Part shown: piece after piece, positions 14,101 through 23,003 of the stretch
Position numbering within the stretch: the stretch's first letter is position 1
Layout of the letters: every line of letters begins with the position of its first letter
Source: Acanthaster planci
Lineage: Eukaryota > Echinodermata > Asteroidea > Valvatida > Acanthasteridae
Assembly (NCBI RefSeq): GCF_001949145.1
Contig: NW_019091362.1
Span: forward strand, 9,254,323 to 9,318,322
Direction of reading: 5' to 3'
DNA: 64,000 bases
Position numbers and translations under genes: made by a program
Notes under the pieces: generated by a model
Told to the model about the DNA's origin: nothing
The model's input: the letters and a program-made list of their open reading frames with translations, nothing else
Databases searched by the model: none

Positions 14101-16843
14101 CATGCACACATACTTGGTCCATAGTTGTAGGGAGACAAACACATGACATTTTACCCCATTTTATAGGGACTGAAAAATGTTGTGGGGACCGAGAAATGTC
14201 CTCAAAACTGGGTCCTCATTTGCCAATAAGAAACAAAAGAAATTGTCTCCTTAACCCAGTGAAGGCCTACCCACAGGTTTATGCACATGTCGCGTGGGAT
14301 GTGCTGGGCACACACGACCAATTTCTGTTAGTTAGAATGTATGGTCACTGCCATTTGCACTGCCATCCAAACAAAATGATTCCCTCCAACCTGTCTCCCC
14401 ACTGCCGGCGAGGGTGTGCTCCAAGCAAAGGTATAATTCATATCACTCTAATATAAGCCAACAAATTTTGTCTTCATATAGCCGTGTGTCCATACATGTG
14501 CTGTGTTCAAGCTGCATTTTACTCTATACACCATGTGATTTTGGCTAGTCAGAATGTGTCATTTTGTGGAATCTAGTAATGTTTGATCTGATTGATGCCC
14601 CACATTTTGTCTCTAGGCACCGACAGCACAGTATGATTATAGTCCCAATGGATCTACCTGGGGTGAAGAAGATACGACCCCTTACAGTGTTTGGCAACCC
14701 AGGTGTGTCATATTATTTAGTATTGCTCCCATTGCCTCTCACCTGACTACCCTCCTTCCTCAATCTCATAAATATGGTAGATAAATTTATAAAAAAAGAT
14801 TTGCCTGCCTTGTCAACAAAGTTGAACTTCAGCCTATAGATGGATATTTCCCTTGATCCACTGATTTTCTTTGTTCTTTTCTTCAATGCCGTTACAAATT
14901 GTAAAAACAATGTTCCTAGCCTTGTGCAGCTTGGAACTGATAATGTTCCTCACCTTGTGCGACTTGGAACTGACAATGTTCCTCACCTTGTGCAGCTTGG
15001 AACTGACAATGTTCCTAGCCTTGTGCAGCTTGGAACTGACAATGTTCCTAGCCTTGTGCAGTTTGGAACTGACAATGTTCCTCGCCTTGTGCAGCTTGGA
15101 ACTGACAATGTTCCTAGCCTTGTGCAGTTTTGAACTGACAATGTACCTCGCCTTGTGCAACTTGGACGATGTACCATATTTTCTGATGTCAGAGTTGAAT
15201 GCCTGCTGTCAGGCATGTCATGGTAATACATTGGGGGTAAAGGGGCATTCATTGCAGTCAGCAACTTCTTGTGGATGCTTTTTTCCCAATGTGTCAGACT
15301 TCTTTCCTGCTGATATTTATAGATTTTTACTGGAATCCTCTCTTGAATCTGTTTTCTACAGCAAGTAGAATTAACCAGCCTAGTTTTGTGTTTTAAGTTG
15401 GTTTTAGCACTAAAACTATAGGAACTGAAAGCAGTACCAAGGTGCACGTTGAGCTAGTGGGTGCAAGTACGCAGTGAGTGCTGCATGAACAAGTGCGACA
15501 TAGTTGCTTGAAAACAAGATTGGTTGATAATATAGCTGTTTCAACGTAAGAGTGAAATGCTTGATTGATAGAGTGTCCTTTGATGTTCTGACCATTACAG
15601 GTTTGAATCCCCTTCAGCTAATTTCATTCAACTGAAGATACATACTGTAACATTTGAATGATGTGAATGTGCATAATGATGACTTTATTGCTCCCAGATG
15701 CACCTCATGGACATCTGGAGGTTGAATTCACCAACGTGCGCGTGCCTGCTTCCAACATGATCCTTGGGGAGGGGCGTGGCTTTGAGATAGCTCAAGGGCG
15801 TTTGGGACCTGGTCGCATCCACCACTGCATGCGTGCCATTGGGATGGCAGAAAGGGCACTTGAGATGATGTGCGACCGTGCCATCAAGAGAAAGGCCTTT
15901 GGAAAAGAGCTAGCCAGAATGGTAAGAACTGCAAGTTAGTCTGAAGGACTATCTTGTGGACTGGCATGAGAAAGGGTGCTACATTGCATGGTAGTGATTT
16001 CCCCTGGGATAGACACACCTTTTGCGCACATAGGTTGGTGTTCATATGCTGTGGTTGAACACTTGCCTGATTTTGACCTGACTGTACACAGGCTTGTAGG
16101 TTCAACTAAGTTGGTAGCAGTTCTGTTCAACTGTCAACCATTGTTTAGGTATTTGGCCAGTCTTTTGCAGCGTTTATGGATTCCATGCTCAAAATTTTGC
16201 GGCAAGAAATTTTGCCAAAATTAGAAGCTTTTTGTGATGGCCAGTTTTCATTTTCTGGTGTTTCGTCATTGATTCATAACAAGCCAAAAGGCTTTAAGAA
16301 GACATACATTTTCAGCATAAAATTCTTATTGTGGGATTGTGGACTATGAATCCAGCCAATTAGGTTAAACCGTAGCATTTCTTATGACCTACAGGGTGTT
16401 ATTCAGCACCAGATAGCAGAGTGTCGCCTGGAGATTGATCAGGCCAGGCTGTTGACTCTCAAGGCAGCTCACACCATTGACAAGTATGGCACCAAGGAAG
16501 CTCGCAAGCAGGCAAGTTTGGTTGTATGTGAAAGAAACTACTGCATTCCATCACCCCGTAAATTGTACGATATCACCTTTTTAAAATTCATTTACTACTG
16601 TAATTTTGGTTGCTTTTTGACCAGGTTGCAATGATTAAGGTTGTGGCCCCTCGTATGCTGACCCGTGTGATTGACCAAGCCATCCAGATCTATGGTGGAG
16701 CTGGAGTCTGCCAGGACTACCCTCTGGCAGCCTTCTACACCGGAGCCCGCACCCTGCGCATTGCTGACGGACCCGATGAGGTCCATCTGACCAGCATTGG
16801 CCTGCAGGAGCTCAAAGAACAGACCGTCCAATCCAAGCTGTAA
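2016..16843 (+). CDS. ACAD11: ACAD11-like acyl-CoA dehydrogenase with N-terminal APH kinase domain (17 exons, complete)
   Basis: Coding exons: 2016-2140, 2941-3040, 4000-4125, 4595-4756, 5118-5294, 6401-6527, 9204-9358, 9815-9921, 11221-11368, 12029-12236, 12810-12917, 13481-13579, 13814-13880, 14617-14702, 15698-15921, 16395-16511 and 16625-16843. They sum to 2355 bases, 784 residues plus TAA, and all phases agree; from memory, human ACAD11 is about 780 residues. Residues 1 to about 325 form an APH-type kinase domain with VMRKKPPG (60-67), the catalytic loop HGDFRLDN (216-223) and the metal-binding LDWE (237-240). Residues from about 385 onward form an acyl-CoA dehydrogenase with [12 protein letters not shown] (514-525), [12 protein letters not shown] (539-550), [19 protein letters not shown] (620-638), QIYGGAG (733-739, flavin contact) and ADGPDEVH (759-766, carrying the acidic residue at the usual catalytic-base site). 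The protein ends in SKL, a type 1 peroxisomal signal. Known of the family: FAD-dependent oxidation of acyl-CoAs, and in mammals kinase plus dehydrogenase steps in 4-hydroxy acid breakdown. Sequence to product is very clear; substrate here is inference. Confidence 0.96.
2941..3040 (+). CDS. ACAD11: ACAD11 exon 2 (APH domain, nucleotide-loop region)
   Basis: Acceptor TTAACAG at 2934-2940, donor GTACCT at 3041. The exon encodes [14 protein letters not shown] and VMRKKPPG, matching the AGKSNPTFYL and VLRKKPPG stretches of ACAD10/11 kinases. It ends in phase 0. Confidence 0.93.
4000..4125 (+). CDS. ACAD11: ACAD11 exon 3 (APH domain)
   Basis: Acceptor GTTGGTAG at 3992-3999, donor GTTTGT at 4126. 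It encodes 42 residues in phase 0, beginning [11 protein letters not shown] and containing [12 protein letters not shown] and [12 protein letters not shown]-type text, closely matching the family. Confidence 0.93.
4595..4756 (+). CDS. ACAD11: ACAD11 exon 4 (APH domain)
   Basis: Acceptor TTTTAAAG ending at 4594, donor GTAAAA at 4757. The 54 codons in phase 0 include [32 protein letters not shown] and a terminal NYCRRQ. Confidence 0.93.
5118..5294 (+). CDS. ACAD11: ACAD11 exon 5 (APH catalytic loop)
   Basis: Acceptor GACCTCAG ending at 5117, donor GTAAGG at 5295. The 59 codons carry the kinase catalytic loop [14 protein letters not shown]. The Asp after HG is the expected catalytic base and the final Asn a metal ligand; both are intact. 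Confidence 0.95.
5438..5480. repeat. Small hairpin in ACAD11 intron 5
   Basis: A perfect 11-base inverted repeat (AACAGTCCTCA at 5438-5448, complement at 5470-5480) flanks a 21-base loop. No function is assigned. Confidence 0.5.
6401..6527 (+). CDS. ACAD11: ACAD11 exon 6 (APH metal-binding motif)
   Basis: Acceptor TTTATTTCAG ending at 6400, donor GTGAGT at 6528. It encodes [23 protein letters not shown], the APH equivalent of the DFG segment, with the Asp intact. It ends in phase 1. Confidence 0.95.
7244..7516 (+). pseudogene. Possible fragment of a transposon-type zinc-finger/transposase ORF in ACAD11 intron 6
   Basis: The open frame contains [11 protein letters not shown] followed by spaced Cys residues (YCAC, NKIK). 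The WLEEKD motif recalls the N-terminal region of repetitive, transposase-like proteins of marine invertebrates. The similarity is short and recalled from memory, and the rest is not recognisable. It lies inside the largest ACAD11 intron, so it is probably a decayed insertion. It could also be chance. Confidence 0.25.
9204..9358 (+). CDS. ACAD11: ACAD11 exon 7 (end of APH domain)
   Basis: Acceptor CCACCACAG ending at 9203, donor GTAAGA at 9359. It contains [15 protein letters not shown] and [17 protein letters not shown], matching the C-lobe of ACAD11 kinases. Phase 1 in, phase 0 out. The preceding 2.7 kb intron is the longest of the gene. Confidence 0.94.
9815..9921 (+). CDS. ACAD11: ACAD11 exon 8 (kinase-dehydrogenase linker)
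   Basis: The acceptor follows a long T-tract ending TTTTCAG at 9814; the donor is GTAGTT at 9922. It encodes [13 protein letters not shown] then a less conserved linker, and ends in phase 2. Confidence 0.9.
10204..10334 (+). repeat. GACTTG-rich simple repeat, cluster 1
   Basis: Imperfect iterations of GTGACTTGACTTGGACTTG occur here in ACAD11 intron 8. The same word in the same orientation recurs at 10803-10853. The two clusters may be parts of one interspersed element or independent simple-sequence growth. Confidence 0.6.
10803..10853 (+). repeat. GACTTG-rich simple repeat, cluster 2
   Basis: It carries TGTGACTTGACTTGGACTTGC (20 of its bases shared with cluster 1 some 470 bases upstream) followed by AAAAATTGACTGG. 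It is in ACAD11 intron 8. Confidence 0.6.
10855..11070. repeat. SINE-like module in ACAD11 intron 8
   Basis: It contains TTGCTTGCCCAAGGCCACAG and GATTCAAACCCCTGACCCTC. These word pairs are common in tRNA-derived or SINE-like dispersed repeats (CTTGCCCAAGG...GGATTCGAACCC). No clear ends or target duplication were identified. Confidence 0.4.
11221..11368 (+). CDS. ACAD11: ACAD11 exon 9 (start of dehydrogenase domain)
   Basis: Acceptor TTTATACAG ending at 11220, donor GTAAGT at 11369. It ends with [16 protein letters not shown], which matches the family helix KHFMKQHILPAEK. Phase 0 out. Confidence 0.92.
12029..12236 (+). CDS. ACAD11: ACAD11 exon 10 (dehydrogenase N-terminal helices)
   Basis: The acceptor at 12028 follows a good pyrimidine tract (TTTTTACCCTGTATCTCCCAG, shown in part at 12009-12028). 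The exon gives KYLEQVQSG directly after ILPVEK, then [17 protein letters not shown] and FNCSAPG as in the family. The donor is the weak GTTAAT at 12237, and it ends in phase 1. The frame stays open upstream to another AG at 11914; see findings. Confidence 0.88.
12235..12442 (+). repeat. Tandem duplication spanning the exon 10 donor
   Basis: A segment beginning AGGTTAAT at 12235 recurs beginning at 12343, 108 bases later. Shared words include CATGCTCCTTTTGTT, CTGACCACCA/GTGACCACCA and CACCTCA. The first copy starts at the splice donor of exon 10, so a donor-like CAGGTTAAT is present twice. Confidence 0.7.
12810..12917 (+). CDS. ACAD11: ACAD11 exon 11
   Basis: Acceptor ATGTCTTAG ending at 12809, donor GTAAGG at 12918. 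It encodes [17 protein letters not shown] and ends within the TEPD motif (CYCMT). Phase 1 both sides. Confidence 0.94.
12920..13001 (+). repeat. 41-base tandem duplication in ACAD11 intron 11
   Basis: The unit at 12920-12960 (AAGGGAGTGGAATATTGAGA...) is repeated at 12961-13001 with one visible difference. The duplication begins within the donor GTAAGG, so it includes part of the splice site. Confidence 0.85.
13481..13579 (+). CDS. ACAD11: ACAD11 exon 12 (acyl-CoA dehydrogenase signature)
   Basis: Acceptor CTCTGTACAG ending at 13480, donor GTGAGT at 13580. It encodes [13 protein letters not shown] and [12 protein letters not shown], the middle-domain signature that contacts the flavin. Phase 1 both sides. 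Confidence 0.95.
13814..13880 (+). CDS. ACAD11: ACAD11 exon 13
   Basis: Acceptor GTTCAAAG ending at 13813, donor GTTTGT at 13881. It is a short 67-base exon encoding [22 protein letters not shown]. Phase 1 in, phase 2 out. Confidence 0.93.
14617..14702 (+). CDS. ACAD11: ACAD11 exon 14
   Basis: Acceptor TGTCTCTAG ending at 14616, donor GTGTGT at 14703. It encodes [18 protein letters not shown] and [10 protein letters not shown], near-identical to the family beta-domain text. Phase 2 in, phase 1 out. Confidence 0.94.
14909..15172 (+). repeat. 33-base minisatellite, 8 units, in ACAD11 intron 14
   Basis: The unit AATGTTCCTAGCCTTGTGCA... (33 bases) occurs eight times without length change, from 14909 to about 15172, with a few substitutions per unit. 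Because 33 is divisible by three, several frames stay open on both strands; these are artefacts of the repeat, not genes. Confidence 0.93.
15698..15921 (+). CDS. ACAD11: ACAD11 exon 15
   Basis: Acceptor TTGCTCCCAG ending at 15697, donor GTAAGA at 15922. It encodes [33 protein letters not shown] and the following helix with [12 protein letters not shown]. Phase 1 in, phase 0 out. Confidence 0.95.
16395..16511 (+). CDS. ACAD11: ACAD11 exon 16 (GC donor)
   Basis: Acceptor GACCTACAG ending at 16394. The exon ends in AAGCAG and is followed by GCAAGT at 16512, so the intron is GC-AG. Encoded text includes [20 protein letters not shown]. The next exon continues as [10 protein letters not shown], which fits the family (IAMIKVAAPR) only with this junction. 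Confidence 0.93.
16625..16843 (+). CDS. ACAD11: ACAD11 exon 17 (C-terminus, ends SKL)
   Basis: Acceptor TTTGACCAG ending at 16624; 72 codons then TAA at 16841-16843. It contains [15 protein letters not shown] and [10 protein letters not shown], and ends TVQSKL, a canonical type 1 peroxisomal targeting signal. The 3' UTR follows and runs into the assembly gap. Confidence 0.95.
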   Translation, partial: VAMIKVVAPRMLTRVIDQAIQIYGGAGVCQDYPLAAFYTGARTLRIADGPDEVHLTSIGLQELKEQTVQSKL

Positions 16844-17026
16844 AGTGGGTGGCAGGGGGTGCGGTATTTTGTCTGAATTTGAGTGTTTTGCAGAATTTGT
16901 CCAAGGATTTTTAAAAAAAAAATTCCCTCCTGAACTTTTTCGCATAGACAGGTTTGCAATTACACCAGTGGCATTTGTTTAGAAATTTACAAATGAATCA
17001 GAGCATTTCTTGCTCCTTCATTTCCC
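16844..17026 (+). other. ACAD11: ACAD11 3' UTR start
   Basis: Sequence after the TAA and before the gap. It shows an A-run and no polyadenylation signal. The first AATAAA after the gap is at 17903-17908 and could serve this transcript if the UTR spans the gap. Confidence 0.6.
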
Positions 17027-17870
17027 NNNNNNNNNNNNNNNNNNNNNNNNNNNNNNNNNNNNNNNNNNNNNNNNNNNNNNNNNNNNNNNNNNNNNNNNNN
17101 NNNNNNNNNNNNNNNNNNNNNNNNNNNNNNNNNNNNNNNNNNNNNNNNNNNNNNNNNNNNNNNNNNNNNNNNNNNNNNNNNNNNNNNNNNNNNNNNNNNN
17201 NNNNNNNNNNNNNNNNNNNNNNNNNNNNNNNNNNNNNNNNNNNNNNNNNNNNNNNNNNNNNNNNNNNNNNNNNNNNNNNNNNNNNNNNNNNNNNNNNNNN
17301 NNNNNNNNNNNNNNNNNNNNNNNNNNNNNNNNNNNNNNNNNNNNNNNNNNNNNNNNNNNNNNNNNNNNNNNNNNNNNNNNNNNNNNNNNNNNNNNNNNNN
17401 NNNNNNNNNNNNNNNNNNNNNNNNNNNNNNNNNNNNNNNNNNNNNNNNNNNNNNNNNNNNNNNNNNNNNNNNNNNNNNNNNNNNNNNNNNNNNNNNNNNN
17501 NNNNNNNNNNNNNNNNNNNNNNNNNNNNNNNNNNNNNNNNNNNNNNNNNNNNNNNNNNNNNNNNNNNNNNNNNNNNNNNNNNNNNNNNNNNNNNNNNNNN
17601 NNNNNNNNNNNNNNNNNNNNNNNNNNNNNNNNNNNNNNNNNNNNNNNNNNNNNNNNNNNNNNNNNNNNNNNNNNNNNNNNNNNNNNNNNNNNNNNNNNNN
17701 NNNNNNNNNNNNNNNNNNNNNNNNNNNNNNNNNNNNNNNNNNNNNNNNNNNNNNNNNNNNNNNNNNNNNNNNNNNNNNNNNNNNNNNNNNNNNNNNNNNN
17801 NNNNNNNNNNNNNNNNNNNNNNNNNNNNNNNNNNNNNNNNNNNNNNNNNNNNNNNNNNNNNNNNNNNNNN
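17027..17870. other. Assembly gap (844 N)
   Basis: A run of N separates the ACAD11 3' UTR from the sequence that resumes with CAGGTCATGG. Open frames across it are meaningless. Confidence 1.
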
Positions 17871-20800
17871 CAGGTCATGGAGTTTTATGTTTCATTATTC
17901 TAAATAAATCCAAATTTTATCTCAATGAAAGAGCAACACACAATTCATCTGGCAGCTAATTGAGTTTAGTGGTAATCACATTGTATTCGTTCATTTCAAA
18001 TTGAAGTGGCACTGCTAGTGTTGTCTGCACTGTATTTCAATGTGTGTTTTTTCATATTGAAGTAATGTTTGCATTTGTGTTGAGATCAGATTGTAACAGG
18101 TTGAGTTGAAGAGGAGTTAAGTTTTGATAAAAAGAGACCCAAAAAAGTGTTAATTATTTCATGTGGACAAAAAGTTCTGTGAAGGTTTTTAGAGCGTAGA
18201 CATTTGTCTGTAGATGCTTAAATGTGTTACATTCTTGTCGAGTTTCTCATCCGAAGTGTCATTCCATTCTCCCTGTTTGGCACAAAGGAATCACTGTCTT
18301 GTTGAATAGTGTAGGATAGATTTGAGAATTATTGTCCCATACTCTGTGAAATGTGAGCCCATGGAATAGCAAAATATGACGCCATATAAACTTTCAAGAG
18401 TGGAACTTTTACATTTTTGCTATAAAGGCAGCAGTTGTTGTGATATTTGTAATTTTATATAAAACATTTTCAAAATGAACATTTTCCCAGTAAACATAGT
18501 TCTTGAACCAGTTGAATGTTTACCAACTAGATACGTTTTTTTTTAGAAAATAACGGCAAATAAAAATATCTTTTCCATTAAATATAATTTTTCAATTGTT
18601 CATCTAAAGTATAATAAAATTACCTGTGGGACTCACTAATTGTATTACAAAATTATTTTCCATTTTTACATTCATAGCTGTCAGTTATTGTCAATCTTAT
18701 GCTCTTTTAGCATTTATGAAGCAGAATACATTAGCCAAATAGTTTCAGTTGAACTGTATCATGCAGTTTTTTCCATGTCTTTTTTTTTAATCCTCTGGCA
18801 AATGAAAATCAGACTTTGAGCCCATGACGTTGAGTTCTCCATATCTGGGGAATTACTGCTCTTCTGAACTTTGCACAACTCCATTACAATTAAAATTAAA
18901 CTGCATCAAGGTATGCAGTTACACAGATGTTATTACAGATGTACAATAAGCTCCATGTATATTATCAAACTCACTGCGGCTCCAGTTTGTAAACTTAAAC
19001 GTAAAATAGTTTCCCTGAAATGTACAAATAAGAGAAAAAAAAGATATATATATTTTGATGAAATTGAATTAAATTCAATGTTCGTGATCACTGAAGTGTT
19101 TTGTGTCTATATTCGTTGTGGCTTCCCTACAGTGAGAAAAAGATGCTACCGAGTAAAACAGATAAGACACAGGCATCAAAGCTAAGGCCAAAGCCCGCTA
19201 GTTTGAAAAATACTATTAATGCAGCGCACCTCCAAAAAGGGGGGGGGGGAATCCAACCAAAGTGACATTCTTTTTCTAAAAAGAAATCCTTTTAAGTGTA
19301 GTATGGGACATGCATCAAATAGATACTTAGAATGTTACCTTTGGAAAAATGAAGACTTCAACAATTAAATCCAGTGAGACATTGCAAATATAGTGTCAAA
19401 TACGTAAGACAACTGCTTTTTTCTTGTATCTAGTAGTATTACCACAGTAAAAGTGATATGTTTACGCCATTGAACACTATTTAACATATATAATTGAAAA
19501 GGTCTACAGATTGAAAATACTGAATTGAGCAGGGTTTTTCTTTTATTTTAAACCTCTATTATTTTTCCATACAAACAAACATCATCCTGATGGTGCAAGG
19601 TAATAGAAGTAACTACAAATTGAAAACAAAAGCAGGTTCGACTGAAGTTGTTTTCTCTGGAACAAACCCATTGCACAATTAATTTAACAACCATACATTT
19701 TGAAACACGAAATTACACATTCTTCCACCTGCTTCATCATGTTTAGACTACTAACAAAATGTGTGATAATTTAGTATTTGGATTTAGTAAATGCATTACA
19801 CTTGCAAGTGAAAGTGTTTGAACTGTCATAGGACAGGAATGATTCTTAAATGAAATACCTCTGCAACGTCATGCACTCTTCAAACGAAATTTTCAGTAGG
19901 CCTATGAGTAAAAAGTAATTATACGAATATACGCACCAAGTTTTTTTGAGGTTTTTTCTGTGTGTTTTTGATTGACAAAAGCATAAAACAAACATACGTT
20001 ACAAAACAAACAAACAAACAAGAATCATGAAAAAAAAATTAAAGCAATATACTCACAAAGAGTTTACATGTATGCTTGAATGTGTGGTCTTCGCGTGTGC
20101 GCCGAACGCGTGCTGGAACTCGGTGGGAAAACTAAAACTTCTCACCGACCTGTCTTTCTTTCGCCGGTGAGGGCGGATAGTGGTTGTAACTCAAACGAAA
20201 TCTCAGCAGAATTAAGTTCCAGTCACTTTACACCGATGAGTATTGATGACCAGCATAATCCACATACCCCTCCCTCGTATACATTGTCACAAACCAATAA
20301 AGTATACTAAAAAAATTGTTGGGAAATAACATCGACACTCTCCGTATGTTTCTTGATTTATTCATTTTTTTTGTTCCAATTCAAAACGAAAAATTCTCAT
20401 CTAATTGACATATCCGTCAGGTGACTTTAAAACGAATGCCGTGCTGGTCTGCCCATTTACGCTAAACTTGATAAAAGCATTTAACGAATAAGAAGCCTCA
20501 ATATTAATGACGTTAATAAACCACAATTCCTTGTAAATTATTGGCACTATCCAAGCTAAGTTGTTCGTATAATCGACGGCATTAATGAAACGGTATTGTT
20601 TGTAGCGTTAACTTAACCCTTCACTAATGTCAGTCCTCAATCACCCAACTGTAACTTTTCTCACTCCCCGGAGGTAAGTGTTCATTATGCATATGCCTCT
20701 CCCTTTGTCGTATGGTTAGACTACGGTAGCGGGGTTGTTTATCAGCGGTGCACACAGTTTTTAAGCCTTTAAAAACCTTTTCAACCATAAATTAAAATCA

Positions 20801-21660
20801 GCATGTTAATGTCGACGGCATCCTTCTGGCAGTAATACAACAGGTGGCCTGACAGTTCGCCTGGGCCAACCATCTGACACACATTCAGGCCGAGGCTCGA
20901 CAGACAGCATATCAAATTGTATATCAAGTATGGAAAACGTTTCATCAAATTGAATGCTACCTGTTGCATAACCGCACAGTGTCATCATATGAATTTTGTG
21001 AGAAATATAACCCTGTGGAAACATATTAAACTAAAATGAAAGGAAAACTAATAAGATCCATTTTGAAAACCAAAAGCGATTCCTCCAGCAACTGTTGTTC
21101 ATAATGTTAAAAAAGCACACTTATGAGTAATGAAGAAGAAACATTCAAAGAGATCCGTTTGGGAACAGGAAACAACTACTCATAATCCCTTTGAAAGAAC
21201 AACTTTGACAGAACACCGTTGTTGCCAAGAAGCCGACGGGAAATAGTGCCATCCTTTCTATAACCCAGCTCATACACATATGGCAAACTTAAGTTGGCAA
21301 CACAGCACCATTTTCCATATTTTTCCCATACATTTATTGCTGCACGTTGTCTAAGACAGAACGGGACTGAACTCGAGACCAGTTAGAGCCTGTCATCTAG
21401 AGATTTATTGTCTCATCTTAAAAAATTCTTCCAAATCTCCCACACTAATTGTTGGCACTCTTATAAACGATGGCATAAGATTACTACATTATTCATTGAT
21501 TTATGAGGTTTTGAGCATCTTCAAACGATTGAAAACCTCTGCCAAGGAGTAGTGAAGTTCGCCGTTGTTGCCAAGAAGCCGAGAGGAAATAGTGTCATCC
21601 TTTCTATAAACCCAGCTCATATACATGGACTGCAACTTGAATTTCATCGGAACAAACTTG
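17871..21660. other. AT-rich region without recognised gene
   Basis: No exon-like sequence was recognised. It holds a possible poly(A) signal (AATAAA at 17903, another at 20296), a G-run near 19240, a CAAA microsatellite near 20006-20022, and one TACATGTA at 20065. It may include ACAD11 3' UTR and GPCR upstream DNA. Confidence 0.6.
21216..21628 (+). repeat. Duplicated segment of about 67 bases upstream of the GPCR
   Basis: The sequence from CCGTTGTTGCCAAGAAGCCG at 21216-21282 recurs at 21562-21628, 346 bases later, same orientation. Shared words include GGAAATAGTG, CATCCTTTCTATAA and CCCAGCTCATA. The second copy ends about 235 bases before the GPCR start codon. Confidence 0.85.
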
Positions 21661-21662
21661 AA

Positions 21663-21670
21663 TATTTATA
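21663..21670 (+). promoter_or_regulatory. Possible TATA-like element of the GPCR gene
   Basis: TATTTATA lies about 195 bases upstream of the ATG. It is a weak positional guess; no other core elements were identified. Confidence 0.2.
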
Positions 21671-21864
21671 CAAAACGCGAGCAGAAAAACGAAAGTAATT
21701 CATACTGAAACTTTGTGGATGAAAACGTTGAAGCTTATACACTTCCGCTACCGCTGATCAAAAACACATCACCCAAGATTATCGAGAACATTAATGCTTT
21801 CTTCTTGTGTGTTGCCGGTTTGTTGCAGAGACGTATGACTTGAGGGCTAAGGATTTTCCTGAAA

Positions 21865-23003
21865 ATGGAAGTCCACACTGACGCATCAGTAGTACTTAAC
21901 TCGACAGATAGCCTGCCATTTGAATTCAGCCAATTCAGCCACAGGGTTATCGTCGCCACCATGATCTTGATCGTATCCCTAGTTGGGACATTTGGGAACT
22001 CACTGGTGATCCTAGCCGTTCTCCTGTCCATGAAGATTCGTACGGCTACCAATGCCTTCGTTGTGAACCTGGCTACGGCAGACTTGTTGGCATGTCTGGC
22101 CGTCCTCTTTGATGCGGCAGCCTTACTGGCAAAGGATGGCCTGCCATTTAGCGAGCTGCTGTGCAGCGTGTGTGCTGTCGTGGAGAACGTTTCCATCGGC
22201 TGCAGCATTTTGTCGCTGGCGTCTATCGCCTTTAACCGCTTGCTCCTGGTCACTCGACCAGCGATCATCTATCGAAAAGTCTACACGCCTAAGAATATAG
22301 CCATGTTGCTGGCGCTAACGTGGCTCATCCCACTCTTCCTCACACTTTTACCGTCATTCCTGAATTTAGGTGACTTCAAGTACGACCCGAAGTACCACAT
22401 GTGTGGCTCATCTGCATCTCATCCCAGATCCAAAGCCTTCAGAATCCTAGTAGCAGGGGTACTGTACCCTAGTCTTCTGGTCTCTATTATTGTCTGTTAC
22501 GTACTCATCTGGAGACATCTCAGACGCCACACCAAGATGATCAGTTACACAAGAGAAGAACCCCTTGAGCCCATCACCTATACAGCCCCACCACTGCGTC
22601 AACTTCCCTAGCTGACAGCACCCCAAACCACACCCAGTCTGCACTAAGGCGGGACCGTTGCACTTTGACGCCCGGCAGCGGCCCACGCTCTCTGTTGCTT
22701 CGTCGTCAAACTGAGATCACCAAGAACATGTTTTACGTCGTCTGTGCTTTCATGCTGTGTTTAACACCTTATGCGGTGGTTCTGTTTTACGGCAATACTC
22801 TAGCCAGGCCTTACCTGTTCGTCGTGCTGTTATTCAACAGCTGTGTCAACCCAATGATTTATGCCACCAAGCATCGAGATTTCAAGACAATTTTCGGTTA
22901 CATTTTGCGTCGGCAGTGGAAAAACATTCCTGAACCTTCAGGAGTCCTGAAGGCTCTGAGGCGAAGCAAGATCTGCGGACCAGAACTATATGAGACTGAG
23001 TAA
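21865..23003 (+). pseudogene. Class A GPCR, melatonin/Moody-Tre1-like, with frameshift in loop 3
   Basis: Seven-transmembrane receptor for an unknown ligand, expected in the plasma membrane. Frame one (21865-22611, 248 codons) gives a short N-terminus with an N-glycosylation site (N12), TM1 with GNSLVIL (N45), TM2 with LATADLL (D73), C100 at the top of TM3, FNR at 123-125 in place of DRY, W153 in TM4, the loop 2 segment KYDPKYHMC (C180), and P202 in TM5. Loop 3 runs to a TAG at 22609. The other half continues in a different frame, open from 22569 to TAA at 23001: ITKNMFYVV, TM6 with CLTPY and TM7 with NSCVNPMIYA, then a basic tail. This equals one base missing in 22569-22611. It may be a sequencing error in a working gene, or a recent pseudogene. 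No introns are visible. The YDPxxxxC loop and NR at the DRY site resemble melatonin-like and Moody/Tre1-like receptors. Confidence 0.88.

Noticed and set aside
14834-15447. Several open frames on both strands with repeated text
   Set aside because: They follow from the 33-base minisatellite, whose length is a multiple of three.
17010-17907. Long open frames of about 290-317 codons
   Set aside because: They consist almost wholly of N from the assembly gap.
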